DNA of 64,000 bases from Chryseosolibacter sp964438975 (GTDB lineage Bacteria > Bacteroidota > Bacteroidia > Cytophagales > Cyclobacteriaceae). The notes below the pieces were generated by a model. It did not search any database. It had not been told where the DNA came from and was given only the letters and a program-made list of their open reading frames with translations. Positions within the stretch are counted from its first letter, which is position 1. Each line of letters opens with the position of its first letter. The stretch spans positions 1 to 64,000 of the forward strand of contig CAYTMU010000001.1 in assembly GCA_964438975.1 (NCBI GenBank). The letters are read 5' to 3'. The position numbers and the translations under genes were made by a program. Positions 36,587 through 45,071 of this stretch are shown one piece after another.

Positions 36587-37363
36587 TCATTCCATATAGG
36601 ATGTGATCGCGTGCTCATCGATCCTGATATCATCTTCTCCAATTTCATCGAACGGATGCTCCAGGTGGTCCTGGATATTGTCCAGGCTTACGAGGATAAA
36701 ACTGTACAGGATTGGCATCACATATTCCAGATTAGCCGAGAAGTCACCAAACGTACTTGCGAAGTAAGGACCGTATATAACAGGAAAAATATAAATGAAC
36801 ACTTTGCTGTAAGCTCTAAGTGTCACCGGGGTTCGGTACATGTGAACCACCTGCAGATTATCAAATGCAATGATCATCTTGCTGACGTACTGATTTACCC
36901 GGGACGTCTCGCTGGTCTGAACGCCATGGGCGCGCATGGCATTCGTAATTCCGGAAAGCTGTGAGAAATGCGCGTATATCTTCCCCTCATTCTCCACCAG
37001 GTCAGCGCGATTATTGGACGCAAACATTTTACGCATGATGGACATCATCTCGGTAATAATTTGCCGTACCTGCTTTGGCAAATCATGATCTTTGTCGGTC
37101 GTCCAGTCACGTGTAGCATAGAAGATTGCGAGAGCATGGCCTTTGAAATCCGAAAACCGCTGGAGAGCCCCTTCCCTTCTGTTGTAAGCCGATCCGATTG
37201 AAAACACCACAGGAAAGACGATAGCAACACCGACAAGCATATCGGGAAACCGTGCCGTAAATCCAAGGCGGTAACAAACGTAGGTGGAGATGACTGACGC
37301 CGTTGTTACGATGAGCGTCTTGTAGTTGATGATCAGCAGGAAGCTTTTCAACACTCGTTTCAT
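36587..37363 (-). CDS. Bestrophin-like membrane protein
   Basis: This 258-residue protein has N-terminal hydrophobic segments (TLIVTTASVISTYVCYRLG, VGVAIVFPVVFSIGSAYN), a long cytosolic helical stretch, and C-terminal segments (VFIYIFPVIYGPYFA, VMPILYSFILVSLD). The motif EHPFDEIGEDDI near the end recalls the acidic PFG-x-x-xNDI box of bestrophin anion channels, and RTPVTLRAYSKVF resembles their IP-x-P...Y segment. The overall similarity is weak, so it may be a distant homologue. It is the last gene of the BatA-dihydroorotase-DUF4199-glycosyltransferase unit, 64 bases after the preceding gene. Confidence 0.5.
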   Translation of the reverse strand: MKRVLKSFLLIINYKTLIVTTASVISTYVCYRLGFTARFPDMLVGVAIVFPVVFSIGSAYNRREGALQRFSDFKGHALAIFYATRDWTTDKDHDLPKQVRQIITEMMSIMRKMFASNNRADLVENEGKIYAHFSQLSGITNAMRAHGVQTSETSRVNQYVSKMIIAFDNLQVVHMYRTPVTLRAYSKVFIYIFPVIYGPYFASTFGDFSANLEYVMPILYSFILVSLDNIQDHLEHPFDEIGEDDIRIDEHAITSYME

Positions 37364-37427
37364 AGGCAGGGTTTAGAGAGCAAAGATTAAAAAAAATTAA
37401 CAAATCTATCAATCTCCCGTAATAGTG

Positions 37428-38429
37428 TCATCCTGCAGCAGTTCCCCGGCCGGCTTTCACCCGGGGAAACATCCCCGTAAGAAAGCCCAAACCATATCCC
37501 CACAGTTGGACAACTGCCGAGATAACGGACAATACAGCAACACCGAGGTGGCGATTGAGGAACAGGGAATGCAACAAGATAATCGCCAGATAGAACAACA
37601 CGACGCCAGAGGCAACTGCGAACAATGGGGCCGAAGCAAACCACAGAAAAGGCAGTGCAAGCGTCCCAATCAGAAAGGCTGCGGGAAACCAGTGCGTCAG
37701 TTTGACCTCCTCGGGGTGCACACGAGCGATCATCGCCCGCCCCATACCAAAGTTAAACACCTGGCGAAAGAATTGCGCGAAATCTGTTCGGCGCTTGTGA
37801 AAGACAAACGCATCCGGGATCAGAGTCGTCCGAAAGCCCGCCTTTCTCATCCGGATGCTGAACTCGATGTCCTCAGCGAAGCGATCAAAGGAAAATCCTT
37901 TCGTTCTCTCATAAACAGACCTTGATATCCCCATATTGAAACTCCGCGGCTGAAACCATCCGATACGACGACGCCCCCCGCGTATGCCACCCGTTGTAAG
38001 AAATGACGACATTGTATAAGCCATGGCTCGTTGGAGAGCAGTGAAGTTTTCGTGAGCGCGATCGGGACCACCCCAGGCGTCGGGCTGTTCGGTCACCAAG
38101 GCGTGTTCGACGGCTTCGAAGTATGTCGGAGGAACAATGCAGTCACTATCGAACACAATGTAATACTGCCCTTTTGCATGAGCATATCCGAAGTTACGCG
38201 CAGGCCCCGGCCCTGCGTTCGGCTTATAATAATAGTGTATCACAAGATCGTCCCGGAAGCTATTCACTACCTGTTCCGACGAAATCGACGATCCGTCCTC
38301 GACCACGATCACCTCAAAATCCTTCCGATTTTGCGCAGCGAGACTCGTCAGCAGATCGCGGATCTCATCCGGCCGGTTATAGACCGGAATGATCACGGAG
38401 TACTTTGGCGCGATTGGAGACGATGGCAT
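37428..38429 (-). CDS. Family 2 glycosyltransferase with C-terminal membrane segments
   Basis: This 333-residue enzyme has a GT-A fold start (YSVIIPVYNRPDEIRDLL), a VVEDGSS motif, the metal-binding DxD in VFDSDCIVPP, and an acceptor-side ED motif in FAEDIEFSIRM. Two or three transmembrane segments close the protein (AFLIGTLALPFLWFASAPLF and VVLFYLAIILLHSLF). It probably adds a sugar to a membrane lipid or lipid-linked glycan on the cytosolic face. The donor and acceptor are unknown. It follows a second family-2 transferase by 30 bases. Confidence 0.9.
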   Translation of the reverse strand: MPSSPIAPKYSVIIPVYNRPDEIRDLLTSLAAQNRKDFEVIVVEDGSSISSEQVVNSFRDDLVIHYYYKPNAGPGPARNFGYAHAKGQYYIVFDSDCIVPPTYFEAVEHALVTEQPDAWGGPDRAHENFTALQRAMAYTMSSFLTTGGIRGGRRRIGWFQPRSFNMGISRSVYERTKGFSFDRFAEDIEFSIRMRKAGFRTTLIPDAFVFHKRRTDFAQFFRQVFNFGMGRAMIARVHPEEVKLTHWFPAAFLIGTLALPFLWFASAPLFAVASGVVLFYLAIILLHSLFLNRHLGVAVLSVISAVVQLWGYGLGFLTGMFPRVKAGRGTAAG

Positions 38430-38459
38430 AGGACCTGATTGGGAACGAAATGCAAAACA

Positions 38460-39254
38460 CTACACACGGGTAGGAACTGGCGTTCGAGGATCCCTGACCT
38501 CCGAAGTTTCACCATCGAAGCCGATCCTGTCGATGACAAGATAATCGCGCTTCGTCAGNNNNNNNNNNNNNNNNNNNNNNNNNNNNNNNNNNNNNNNNNN
38601 NNNNNNNNNNNNNNNNNNNNNNNNNNNNNNNNNNNNNNNNNNNNNNNNNNNNNNNNNNTGCTCGACAGGCTTTTCGCCGATACGTGTAAATCCAGCCCAC
38701 TTTGCGATGAGCGGAATATAGCGGTGCATCTCGCCATAGACGTTGATGTTGCGAACAACCGCAAGGTCATACGCCTTCAGCCCGCAATTAAAGTCGTGGA
38801 GTTCAATACCCGACAGCTTGCGAGTTACGTAGTTAAAGAACTTGGACGGAATTGTTTTCGAAAGCGGATCAAACCGTTTCCGCTTCCAGCCCGACACGAG
38901 GTGATAACCCTGGTCGCGGATCATCGCATACAGTTCGGGAATTTCGTCGGGGCTATCTTGCAAGTCGGCGTCCATTGTAATCACCACTGCACCTGTTGCC
39001 GCACGAAAGCCGGTTTGCAACGCCGCCGACTTTCCAAAATTCCGATTGAAGCGGATTCCCTTGAACCGGGAATCACGCTCACTTTCTTCCAGGATCTTCT
39101 GCCATGTCGAGTCGGTACTGCCGTCATCGATGATGATGACTTCAAATGAGAAGTCATGCGACGCCATTACGCGCCCAATCCATTGGCAAAGTTCGGGTAT
39201 CGACTCCCCCTCATCCTGTGCCGGAATAACGACAGAAATATCCGGTTTTCTCAT
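38460..39254 (-). CDS. Family 2 glycosyltransferase, polyprenyl-phosphate type, interrupted by an assembly gap
   Basis: The product resembles dolichyl-/undecaprenyl-phosphate sugar synthases: DISVVIPAQDEGESIPEL, IIDDGSTDS, RNFGKSAALQTGFRAATG, the metal motif MDADLQDSPDEI, and LHDFNCGLKAY then YIPLIAKWAGF. It would charge undecaprenyl phosphate with a sugar for envelope glycan assembly. A 100-N gap at 38559-38658 splits the gene after FTRIGEKPVE. The 33 codons after the gap (to the stop at 38460) have no recognisable ending, and the frame across the gap is arbitrary. Homologues usually carry C-terminal transmembrane helices, which are absent here, so the gap may hide more than 100 bases. Confidence 0.8.
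   Translation of the reverse strand: MRKPDISVVIPAQDEGESIPELCQWIGRVMASHDFSFEVIIIDDGSTDSTWQKILEESERDSRFKGIRFNRNFGKSAALQTGFRAATGAVVITMDADLQDSPDEIPELYAMIRDQGYHLVSGWKRKRFDPLSKTIPSKFFNYVTRKLSGIELHDFNCGLKAYDLAVVRNINVYGEMHRYIPLIAKWAGFTRIGEKPVEXXXXXXXXXXXXXXXXXXXXXXXXXXXXXXXXXXLTKRDYLVIDRIGFDGETSEVRDPRTPVPTRV
38559..38658. other. Assembly gap of 100 N within a glycosyltransferase gene
   Basis: The run of exactly 100 N is a scaffold placeholder. It lies inside the polyprenyl-phosphate-type glycosyltransferase frame, so the C-terminal part of that gene is not determined. Confidence 0.95.
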
Positions 39255-39257
39255 GTA

Positions 39258-39776
39258 TCAGAATACTGGTTGCGGATTCTTCTTTTGGGTGAAAATGCTG
39301 ATCACAACACCAACAAGAACGCCAAACAGTAAACCAAAAAACAAATAGATCGGCCAGAAAAGTTTCCTCGTCCAACTGACAGCCACGTCAATCTGATCAT
39401 CCGGCATCCCTTGTTTGGACATCTGCTCGATCTGGGCATCGTAAAACAAATCCATAGCGCCGGTATCAATAAAACTCACGTACATGTACGTCACGAGAAA
39501 ACTCAATACCAGCGACACCAGTGCAATCCAGAAACCTATTGCGACGCCCTGTCCGTAAGACATGTAGCCGTCGCCGGTGTCTTTGTATTCCTTGTGCGCC
39601 AGGAATACAAGTATCACTGAAAGGATAAGTCCGATCCAATTCCATTTGTTATCAAATGCATTTTGGCCGGAGATAACAAGTACAAGGAAGAACACAATCG
39701 AAATGAGTGCCGAGATAAGGCCCCATTTTACGCCGACGGACCTGGTCGTGACGGCCGGTGTGTTTTTTGATTCCAT
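39258..39776 (-). CDS. DUF4199 membrane protein (first of a pair)
   Basis: This 172-residue protein has four transmembrane segments: GLISALISIVFFLVLVISG, WNWIGLILSVILVFLAHKEY, GFWIALVSLVLSFLVTYMYV, and LFWPIYLFFGLLFGVLVGVV. The loop KDTGDGYMSYGQGVAIG and the VTYMYVSFID stretch are typical of DUF4199, a Bacteroidota-specific family of unknown function. It lies between a second DUF4199 gene (11 bases) and the glycosyltransferase (3 bases). The tight spacing supports a shared transcript. Confidence 0.85.
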   Translation of the reverse strand: MESKNTPAVTTRSVGVKWGLISALISIVFFLVLVISGQNAFDNKWNWIGLILSVILVFLAHKEYKDTGDGYMSYGQGVAIGFWIALVSLVLSFLVTYMYVSFIDTGAMDLFYDAQIEQMSKQGMPDDQIDVAVSWTRKLFWPIYLFFGLLFGVLVGVVISIFTQKKNPQPVF

Positions 39777-39787
39777 AGTTGTAGGGG

Positions 39788-40309
39788 TTAGGGTTTGGGT
39801 TCTCTTCTTAAAGTTACTGATAAAATGATGCTAATGAAAAAGCTGATAGCAAAGCTCCTTACACAGTACGTCATGATAAATTGACCTGCAGTTGTCCCCG
39901 GTAGCGATTCGATATTGCGTTGAATCTCTTCCATCCCTATTCGTTCTGCCTCTTCCGCTGGCAACGAACGGAGGTAGTCCAGTCCGATCGCAATATAACT
40001 GGAGACGAAACCCGGTTCCCAGTAGGCAAACAATGCCATCGCCACGGCGGTAATCACTGCGTAACAAACTGTCACAAGAAAACTCCCGATCAAGCCTTGC
40101 CAGAAATACAAAACTCCGCGCTGATAGTAGTCGCGTATCTCGCGGAGCGCAAAGAAGATGAATACTCCGAACAAAATGATAGTGAAGTCAGCATACGGTG
40201 GAATCCACAATGGATGCTTACCCAGGTAGTACAACGCAATGAGCAATCCCGATCCGATGATCCCCGCCATCGCGCCGTACCGGACGGCAACTTTTACGAG
40301 TAGATTCAT
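39788..40309 (-). CDS. DUF4199 membrane protein (second of a pair)
   Basis: This 173-residue protein has four transmembrane segments (AMAGIIGSGLLIALYYLG, FTIILFGVFIFFALREI, LIGSFLVTVCYAVITAVAMA and FAISFFISIILSVTL). The loop REIRDYYQRGVLYFWQGLIG and the periplasmic helix LPAEEAERIGMEEIQ match the DUF4199 plan. It is divergent in sequence from its neighbour although both belong to the family. The ATG at 40309 is used; fourteen upstream in-frame codons overlap the dihydroorotase homologue. The gap to that gene's stop is one base. Confidence 0.85.
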   Translation of the reverse strand: MNLLVKVAVRYGAMAGIIGSGLLIALYYLGKHPLWIPPYADFTIILFGVFIFFALREIRDYYQRGVLYFWQGLIGSFLVTVCYAVITAVAMALFAYWEPGFVSSYIAIGLDYLRSLPAEEAERIGMEEIQRNIESLPGTTAGQFIMTYCVRSFAISFFISIILSVTLRREPKP

Positions 40310-40310
40310 T

Positions 40311-41570
40311 TTAGCTACCAAGCCAGTGTTTTCCGTTGTTAAAGACGGCAACAGCTTTTCCCGTCAACTCCTGTCCATACCAGGGCGAATTTTTCGACTT
40401 CGACACATTCGTGTCATCATCCAGTACCCATTTATGGTTCGGGTCAAACAGCGTCAGGTTAGCCTCGACACCCTCTTCAATCCGGGGATGTGCCAGTTGG
40501 AGTATTTCCCTCGGACCACGTGTCACCTTCTCGATCAAAACTTCCCAATCTACAGATTTCGAAAGCGATGTCAGGTGAGCGCCGAATGTCTGGAGCGTAA
40601 TAATCCCGAATTCGGCACGATCGAACTCCAGATTTTTGCTCTCTTCGTCCTGAGGCATGTGCCCGGAGCACAATACGTCAATGGTATTGTCGCGCAGACC
40701 TTTGAGAAGACTTTCGTTGTCCGGGCGTTCGCGCAGTGGAGGATTTACCTTGTAGTTGGTATCGAAACCTGCCAGAGCAGAATCGTCGAGCAGCATCTGG
40801 TACACAGCGACGTCGCACGTCACCTTGTGTCTGCGCTTCGCAGCTTTGATAAGTTCGATCGATCGGGGCGTTGAAATTCGGGCGATGTGCAGACGACCTC
40901 CGGCATATTGGAGCAGTTCAAGGTTCTTCCCGATCGCAATTTCCTCGGCGATACGCGGCATCCCCTTTAAGCCGAGGCGGGTGCTGCTAACACCCTCATG
41001 CATTTGACCGAAAAGATTAAGCCAGTAGTCTTCGGGGTGATCCACAAGAACACCGTCAAACTTCTGCAAATACTGAAGTGCCTTTAGAAAAATATCCGTG
41101 TGCCACAGCGGTTTCAATCCCTCGGTAAATGCAACCGCTCCCGCCGTGTGAAGGTCGATCATCTCCGTAAGTTCCTCACCCTTGTTGTTCAACGTCACGG
41201 CAGCCATTGGATGCACTTGCACAAGCCGGCCGGGATTTCCCCGGGTGATATAGCTGATCTCATTCTTGGTTTGCACGCAAGGATTAGTGTTGGGGTAAAT
41301 CGCCAACCCTGTGAATCCCCCCGCCGCAGCAGTCCTCGTGCCCGAGTCGAGGTCTTCTTTATGCTCAAGTCCGGGGTCTCCAATGAACGTACCAAGGTCG
41401 AACCACCCCGTCGAAAGCTTCATACCATCCGCCTTGACAACCTTGTCAGCCGCAAAATTCTTATCTCCAATGGCCGAAATACGTCCATTCTGAATCAATA
41501 CATTTTTTTCTTTTTGATGAAAGGGGGAGGTGGAATCGAGAATTTCAGCTGATTGGATCAATATTTTCAT
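40311..41570 (-). CDS. Dihydroorotase homologue lacking catalytic metal ligands
   Basis: This 419-residue protein is clearly of the amidohydrolase/dihydroorotase family: AAGGFTGLAIYPNTNPCVQ, HIARISTPRSIELI, YKVNPPLRERPDNESLL and PREILQLAHPRIEEG. Two catalytic sites are broken. The metal-binding HxH after the first strand (usually DxHVHLR) is replaced by DLGTFIG (58-64). The catalytic Asp-His of the late TDHAPH motif reads SGHMPQ. It is therefore probably a non-catalytic paralogue, like the pseudo-dihydroorotases that pair with aspartate transcarbamoylase, or it has another role. The ATG at 41570 follows a TTG one codon earlier. The spacing to BatA (6 bases) and DUF4199 (1 base) is tight. Confidence 0.88.
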   Translation of the reverse strand: MKILIQSAEILDSTSPFHQKEKNVLIQNGRISAIGDKNFAADKVVKADGMKLSTGWFDLGTFIGDPGLEHKEDLDSGTRTAAAGGFTGLAIYPNTNPCVQTKNEISYITRGNPGRLVQVHPMAAVTLNNKGEELTEMIDLHTAGAVAFTEGLKPLWHTDIFLKALQYLQKFDGVLVDHPEDYWLNLFGQMHEGVSSTRLGLKGMPRIAEEIAIGKNLELLQYAGGRLHIARISTPRSIELIKAAKRRHKVTCDVAVYQMLLDDSALAGFDTNYKVNPPLRERPDNESLLKGLRDNTIDVLCSGHMPQDEESKNLEFDRAEFGIITLQTFGAHLTSLSKSVDWEVLIEKVTRGPREILQLAHPRIEEGVEANLTLFDPNHKWVLDDDTNVSKSKNSPWYGQELTGKAVAVFNNGKHWLGS

Positions 41571-41576
41571 CAATCT

Positions 41577-43574
41577 CTATTTTAGAAAACGGACGAGAAG
41601 TACCTCGACGAGAAGAAATAGCAGCGCCACCATCAATGCATACTTCCAAAGAGGTGTGCCCAAATATCTTTCTTTTATTTCGTTACTGAAAGCTTCGGCG
41701 GAAGTCGCCTCAAAAATACTGATACTGCCAGCCCCGCCCATCTGCGCCTTCATCTCTGCGCCCGTGAACTGATCCAGTAGCGACTCGGCCTTGTCAAGGT
41801 TGAAGGCGATCAGGCCTACGGTGTCATCGCCTGCCATGACGTCGTAAAAACCCTGTGAGATCGAGAACTTCGGTAACTCCAGGAAGATCTGTTCGTTGAC
41901 GATTCGCTGACCGGGGACAACCTCCTGAGCACCCCTGAGGCGCAAAAGCACGTCCGGGAGCAGGCTGTCAACCCTCATGGTGATGAAGTTCTCCTGCAAA
42001 GTGTGATACAATCGCCCTTCATTCTTGCGGCTGCTGCCGGCGATACGGTACATCACAGGCACAAAAAGCGCGTGCTGGTGAAAATCCGTAAATGACTGCT
42101 CCAGCGGAGTGGAGAGGAGGAACAGTTTGCCCGACGGAGCGAGGCTGGACAGAAAAGGTTGCTCGTTCGCAAATCGCAGAATCGCGGATCGGTCATGCCC
42201 CCACCTCACTAGCTGGCGGGCACGTGGCATGGCGATAGATACAGACCGTTCCTCAAAGACATTTTCGAAGAAAGGGTTATTATAATCCGGGCGATCGAGT
42301 ATCTGCAGTTCAGTTCCCGCCGCACTCACCGTCACGTTCGGATTGCCCGTCAACTGCCGTAGCGCTTCGGTATCGGGATTGGAGCCTGGCACCAGAAGTA
42401 ATGCACCACCGTTGTCGTGATAGTTCCGCAGCGAAAGATTAAGAGCAGCAGGGGGCTGGTTGATTCCGTTCACAACAACGAGATCTGCCTGATCCAGCAA
42501 GCTGTAATTGAAATTCTCAACCGTATAACTTCTAAACTGGAATACCTGTCTGTTGCCGAATACACGCTCAATAGGTGTAACTTCTGACGCAGCCTTGATC
42601 TCGATCACTGAAATCTTGCTTGCAAAATTAAGCGTGAGATAAAATTCATTATCGAAACTCACGGGAAAGTCATTGAAAGAGACTTTGGCGCGATTGAATC
42701 CCGACAATCCCGTCGTGAGGTCAAAATGAGTCTCCGCCTGTCCTCCCGCCGGTATATTGACCGTTGCCGTACCCGCCTGGATATCATTGATAGCGAGCTT
42801 GAGATTGAGTTGATTCACCTCCTCGTTGCCATCATTTCTGACGATGACGGTAAGGACATTCCTTTCTCCCCCGGCCGCGAAGGGATTTTCGAGATAAGCG
42901 GAGTCGACAAAGACGTTCGGCTCCGAGATAAAAGTGATCGGGACAAGATGCCATCGCGACGCGCTGTCCCACGCACTCGGAATCGCACCTAGTGTTGATT
43001 TCTGAAAATCAGAAATCAAAAAATATTCATGCGACCGACCCTCTTGCTGCGTGAGTCGATTGCGGATCTCCTCCATCGTACGAGAGACCGGCGATGCCCG
43101 TACCTGGGCGAGAATATCGACGGCTTCTGTTTTGGTCTTGAACGTATTTGAGAACGGTGCAAAATCGTTCGTGAGAATGCGGTAGCGAGTATCTGCGGGA
43201 AAAAGATCGACGATTCCACGCGAGAAACTGAGCGCAGCATCAAGGGCAGGTGTTTTATCAGGCATCTGTGCCGACATGCTCTGCGAGTTGTCGATATAGA
43301 GTACGATGCTGCGGCTTGCGTCGAGTTGCTCTTTTGCCGGGATTATAGGTTGTGCAAAAGTTAGTACGAGGAACAGTAAAAAGAGGAGGCGCGACGCGAG
43401 GATCAGGTAATGTTTCAGACGACGACGTGCCGTAGTAATTTCCCTGATTTCCCGAAGGAACCGGGTATTTGAGAAAAAGATACGCGTCGTTCTCCGAAAA
43501 TTGAAAAGATGGATAACGACCGGTATCAGAAGGGTGAGCAGTGCCCACAAGAATGAAGGATACAGGAACGTCAT
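41577..43574 (-). CDS. BatA-domain von Willebrand factor A envelope protein
   Basis: This 665-residue membrane protein begins with the BatA N-terminal hairpin: MTFLYPSFLWALLTLLIPVV then HLFNFRRTTRIFFSN and a second membrane segment (LASRLLFLLFLVLTFAQPI). A periplasmic vWA domain follows with the MIDAS-type IDNSQSMSA (D-x-S-x-S). A large beta-rich region follows, and a C-terminal transmembrane anchor (ALMVALLFLLVEVLLV) closes the protein. Family members are often linked to aerotolerance operons, but no MoxR ATPase or other Bat genes are here. The ATG at 43574 is chosen; an upstream start would add 11 residues without support. Confidence 0.88.
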   Translation of the reverse strand: MTFLYPSFLWALLTLLIPVVIHLFNFRRTTRIFFSNTRFLREIREITTARRRLKHYLILASRLLFLLFLVLTFAQPIIPAKEQLDASRSIVLYIDNSQSMSAQMPDKTPALDAALSFSRGIVDLFPADTRYRILTNDFAPFSNTFKTKTEAVDILAQVRASPVSRTMEEIRNRLTQQEGRSHEYFLISDFQKSTLGAIPSAWDSASRWHLVPITFISEPNVFVDSAYLENPFAAGGERNVLTVIVRNDGNEEVNQLNLKLAINDIQAGTATVNIPAGGQAETHFDLTTGLSGFNRAKVSFNDFPVSFDNEFYLTLNFASKISVIEIKAASEVTPIERVFGNRQVFQFRSYTVENFNYSLLDQADLVVVNGINQPPAALNLSLRNYHDNGGALLLVPGSNPDTEALRQLTGNPNVTVSAAGTELQILDRPDYNNPFFENVFEERSVSIAMPRARQLVRWGHDRSAILRFANEQPFLSSLAPSGKLFLLSTPLEQSFTDFHQHALFVPVMYRIAGSSRKNEGRLYHTLQENFITMRVDSLLPDVLLRLRGAQEVVPGQRIVNEQIFLELPKFSISQGFYDVMAGDDTVGLIAFNLDKAESLLDQFTGAEMKAQMGGAGSISIFEATSAEAFSNEIKERYLGTPLWKYALMVALLFLLVEVLLVRFLK

Positions 43575-43644
43575 CGGGGCAAAACTAAGAAAAAACCCAT
43601 TCTCCATTCCATTGTGGTGTCGCTGAGATTGGCGGGAACACCAT

Positions 43645-43725
43645 GACCGCCCCTACCCGCAGTCAGGCGGTCGATTCCGGTGGGCAGTGTGCCGCCGGAC
43701 ATCCTCTGGCGGACACAGCAGCCCA
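43645..43725. repeat. Two GC-rich hairpins between ssb and the BatA gene
   Basis: GACCGCC (43645-43651) pairs with GGCGGTC (43666-43672). A second, longer imperfect stem pairs TGGGC (43681-43685) with GCCCA (43721-43725) around CCGCC...GGCGG (43692-43696 and 43708-43712). No T-run follows on the minus strand, so a terminator is not supported. They resemble the CCGCC/GGCGG palindromes at 7468-7590 only in their stems. Confidence 0.55.
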
Positions 43726-43736
43726 CGCACAAGCTA

Positions 43737-44078
43737 TTAGCTGGACTTGTTGCTGCCGCCTAGCAGCACCATGTCATTCACACTTACCTCCGTGTAGAAG
43801 CGCTTTTCCCCGTTCGCTTCATACACGCGGTGTACGAGCCTTCCCTCAATAGCCACCTCGTTGCCTTTGCGGAGGTATTTCTCAGCTATCCCTGCCAGTT
43901 TACCCCAGATGACAACATTGTGCCACTGTGTCTCTTCGACTTTCTCTCCCTTCTGATTCTTATACGAATCGGAGGTAGCGATAGAGAAGCTTGCCTTCTT
44001 CTTTTCGTTAAAAATTTTTACCTCGGGGTCCTTGCCCAGCCGGCCGATGAGCAGGACACTGTTGCGTAAGCTTTTCAT
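43737..44078 (-). CDS. ssb: Short single-stranded DNA-binding protein
   Basis: This 113-residue OB-fold protein starts MKSLRNSVLLIGRLGKDPEV and continues with WHNVVIWGKLAGIAEKYLRK and VAIEGRLVHR, the core of bacterial SSB. It ends at GGSNKSS without the acidic C-terminal tip that recruits partner proteins in the main SSB. It is therefore likely a short accessory paralogue rather than the chromosomal SSB. The ATG at 44078 gives the usual family start; a second ATG at 44090 adds four residues. Confidence 0.9.
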   Translation of the reverse strand: MKSLRNSVLLIGRLGKDPEVKIFNEKKKASFSIATSDSYKNQKGEKVEETQWHNVVIWGKLAGIAEKYLRKGNEVAIEGRLVHRVYEANGEKRFYTEVSVNDMVLLGGSNKSS

Positions 44079-44228
44079 GAGCGTGAACATTAATAGTTAA
44101 ACATGATAATTTGTGTCAGGAAAATCTGACTGTAGGCGAAAGATGCGAATCAAAATACCGGCAGTCGTATGTTACCCGCGTATAATCGAGTATATTCGTT
44201 TGTATAAGTTCGCGAAACAAATAGCAAG

Positions 44229-44594
44229 ATGCCCTCTCAAATATCAAGATCATGCCTTGAGTGCGGCGAGCCATTCAAGGGAAGGACTGATAAGAAATTC
44301 TGTTCGGACTTCTGCCGTACAGCTTTCAACAACCGTCTGAACAGCGACGACACCCGCTACGTGAGAGATATCAACAATATTCTGCGGAGGAACCGGAGAA
44401 TCCTGAAAAGCATGAACACTACCGGAAGAAGTACTGTCAGTTACGAACGACTGAAGGCACGCGGATTCGACTTCAACTACTTCACAAGTGCCTGCCGTAC
44501 GGGTCAGGGATCCCATTGTTACTACTGTTACGAGCAAGGGTATCTGCCCCTTGACAACAGCGTGATTTTGTTAGTGACCCGGAACTCCCATTAA
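44229..44594 (+). CDS. Zinc-ribbon conserved hypothetical protein (Bacteroidota)
   Basis: This 121-residue protein has an N-terminal zinc ribbon (CLECGEPFKGRTDKKFCSDFC, four Cys; shown here as CLECGEPFKGR and FCSDFC). A helical stretch follows (YVRDINNILRRNRRILKSM), then the C-terminal KARGFDFNYFT and CYEQGYLPLDNS blocks. The same plan occurs in uncharacterised Bacteroidota proteins. The zinc ribbon and basic middle suggest nucleic-acid binding, as inference. It is divergent from ssb with 150 bases between the starts. Confidence 0.75.
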   Translation: MPSQISRSCLECGEPFKGRTDKKFCSDFCRTAFNNRLNSDDTRYVRDINNILRRNRRILKSMNTTGRSTVSYERLKARGFDFNYFTSACRTGQGSHCYYCYEQGYLPLDNSVILLVTRNSH

Positions 44595-45071
44595 GACAGC
44601 CGAACAACCTGCGTCCTGCAACGCTCGGGAGGTAGCTCCAACGGAGGGTACATGCGCCGCAACTCCCGCTTGATCGGCATCCCGAAACGCCACCTGGGCC
44701 GCCCCGGCAAAGGGTCGATGCTGTGCGTAAAATCGTACCTCCACCGGAAAAACTTCAACAAAAGACTTGATCATTCCAGGAAATAGTCGTTACTTTTACC
44801 ATACGCACCTTCTCCTTGCCCTGGCATCACTTGTGGTCACAGACCAGGATTAGTATTTGAGTGTTCATTTGCTCCCTCCAAGGGAGTGTCGCTATATGTT
44901 GCGAAGTCGATCCGAAGAACGCGAACATCACTGGTTCGCTCGGAGAAAGCTAGTGCCGGGTCTTTGCAACTGAGTACCGTGGGAAATTAATCCGTGACAA
45001 AATCGACGGAAGGCGAAAGCCAAGTCTCAGACAGAACTAATAACCTCATACTAAGAAAAATCAAACCGATC
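44595..45071. other. Gene-free stretch upstream of the HNH nuclease gene
   Basis: About 480 bases carry no convincing gene. A 67-codon minus-strand frame at 44571-44774 overlaps the preceding gene and has no family features. An in-frame N-terminal extension of the nuclease ORF to 44994 is not conserved in appearance. A small CTCCC-TCCAA-GGGAG hairpin near 44872-44886 lacks a T-run. No tRNA or known RNA was recognised. Confidence 0.5.

Noticed and set aside
44571..44774. 67-codon minus-strand frame
   Set aside because: It overlaps the zinc-ribbon gene's end and has no signal, domain or neighbour support.
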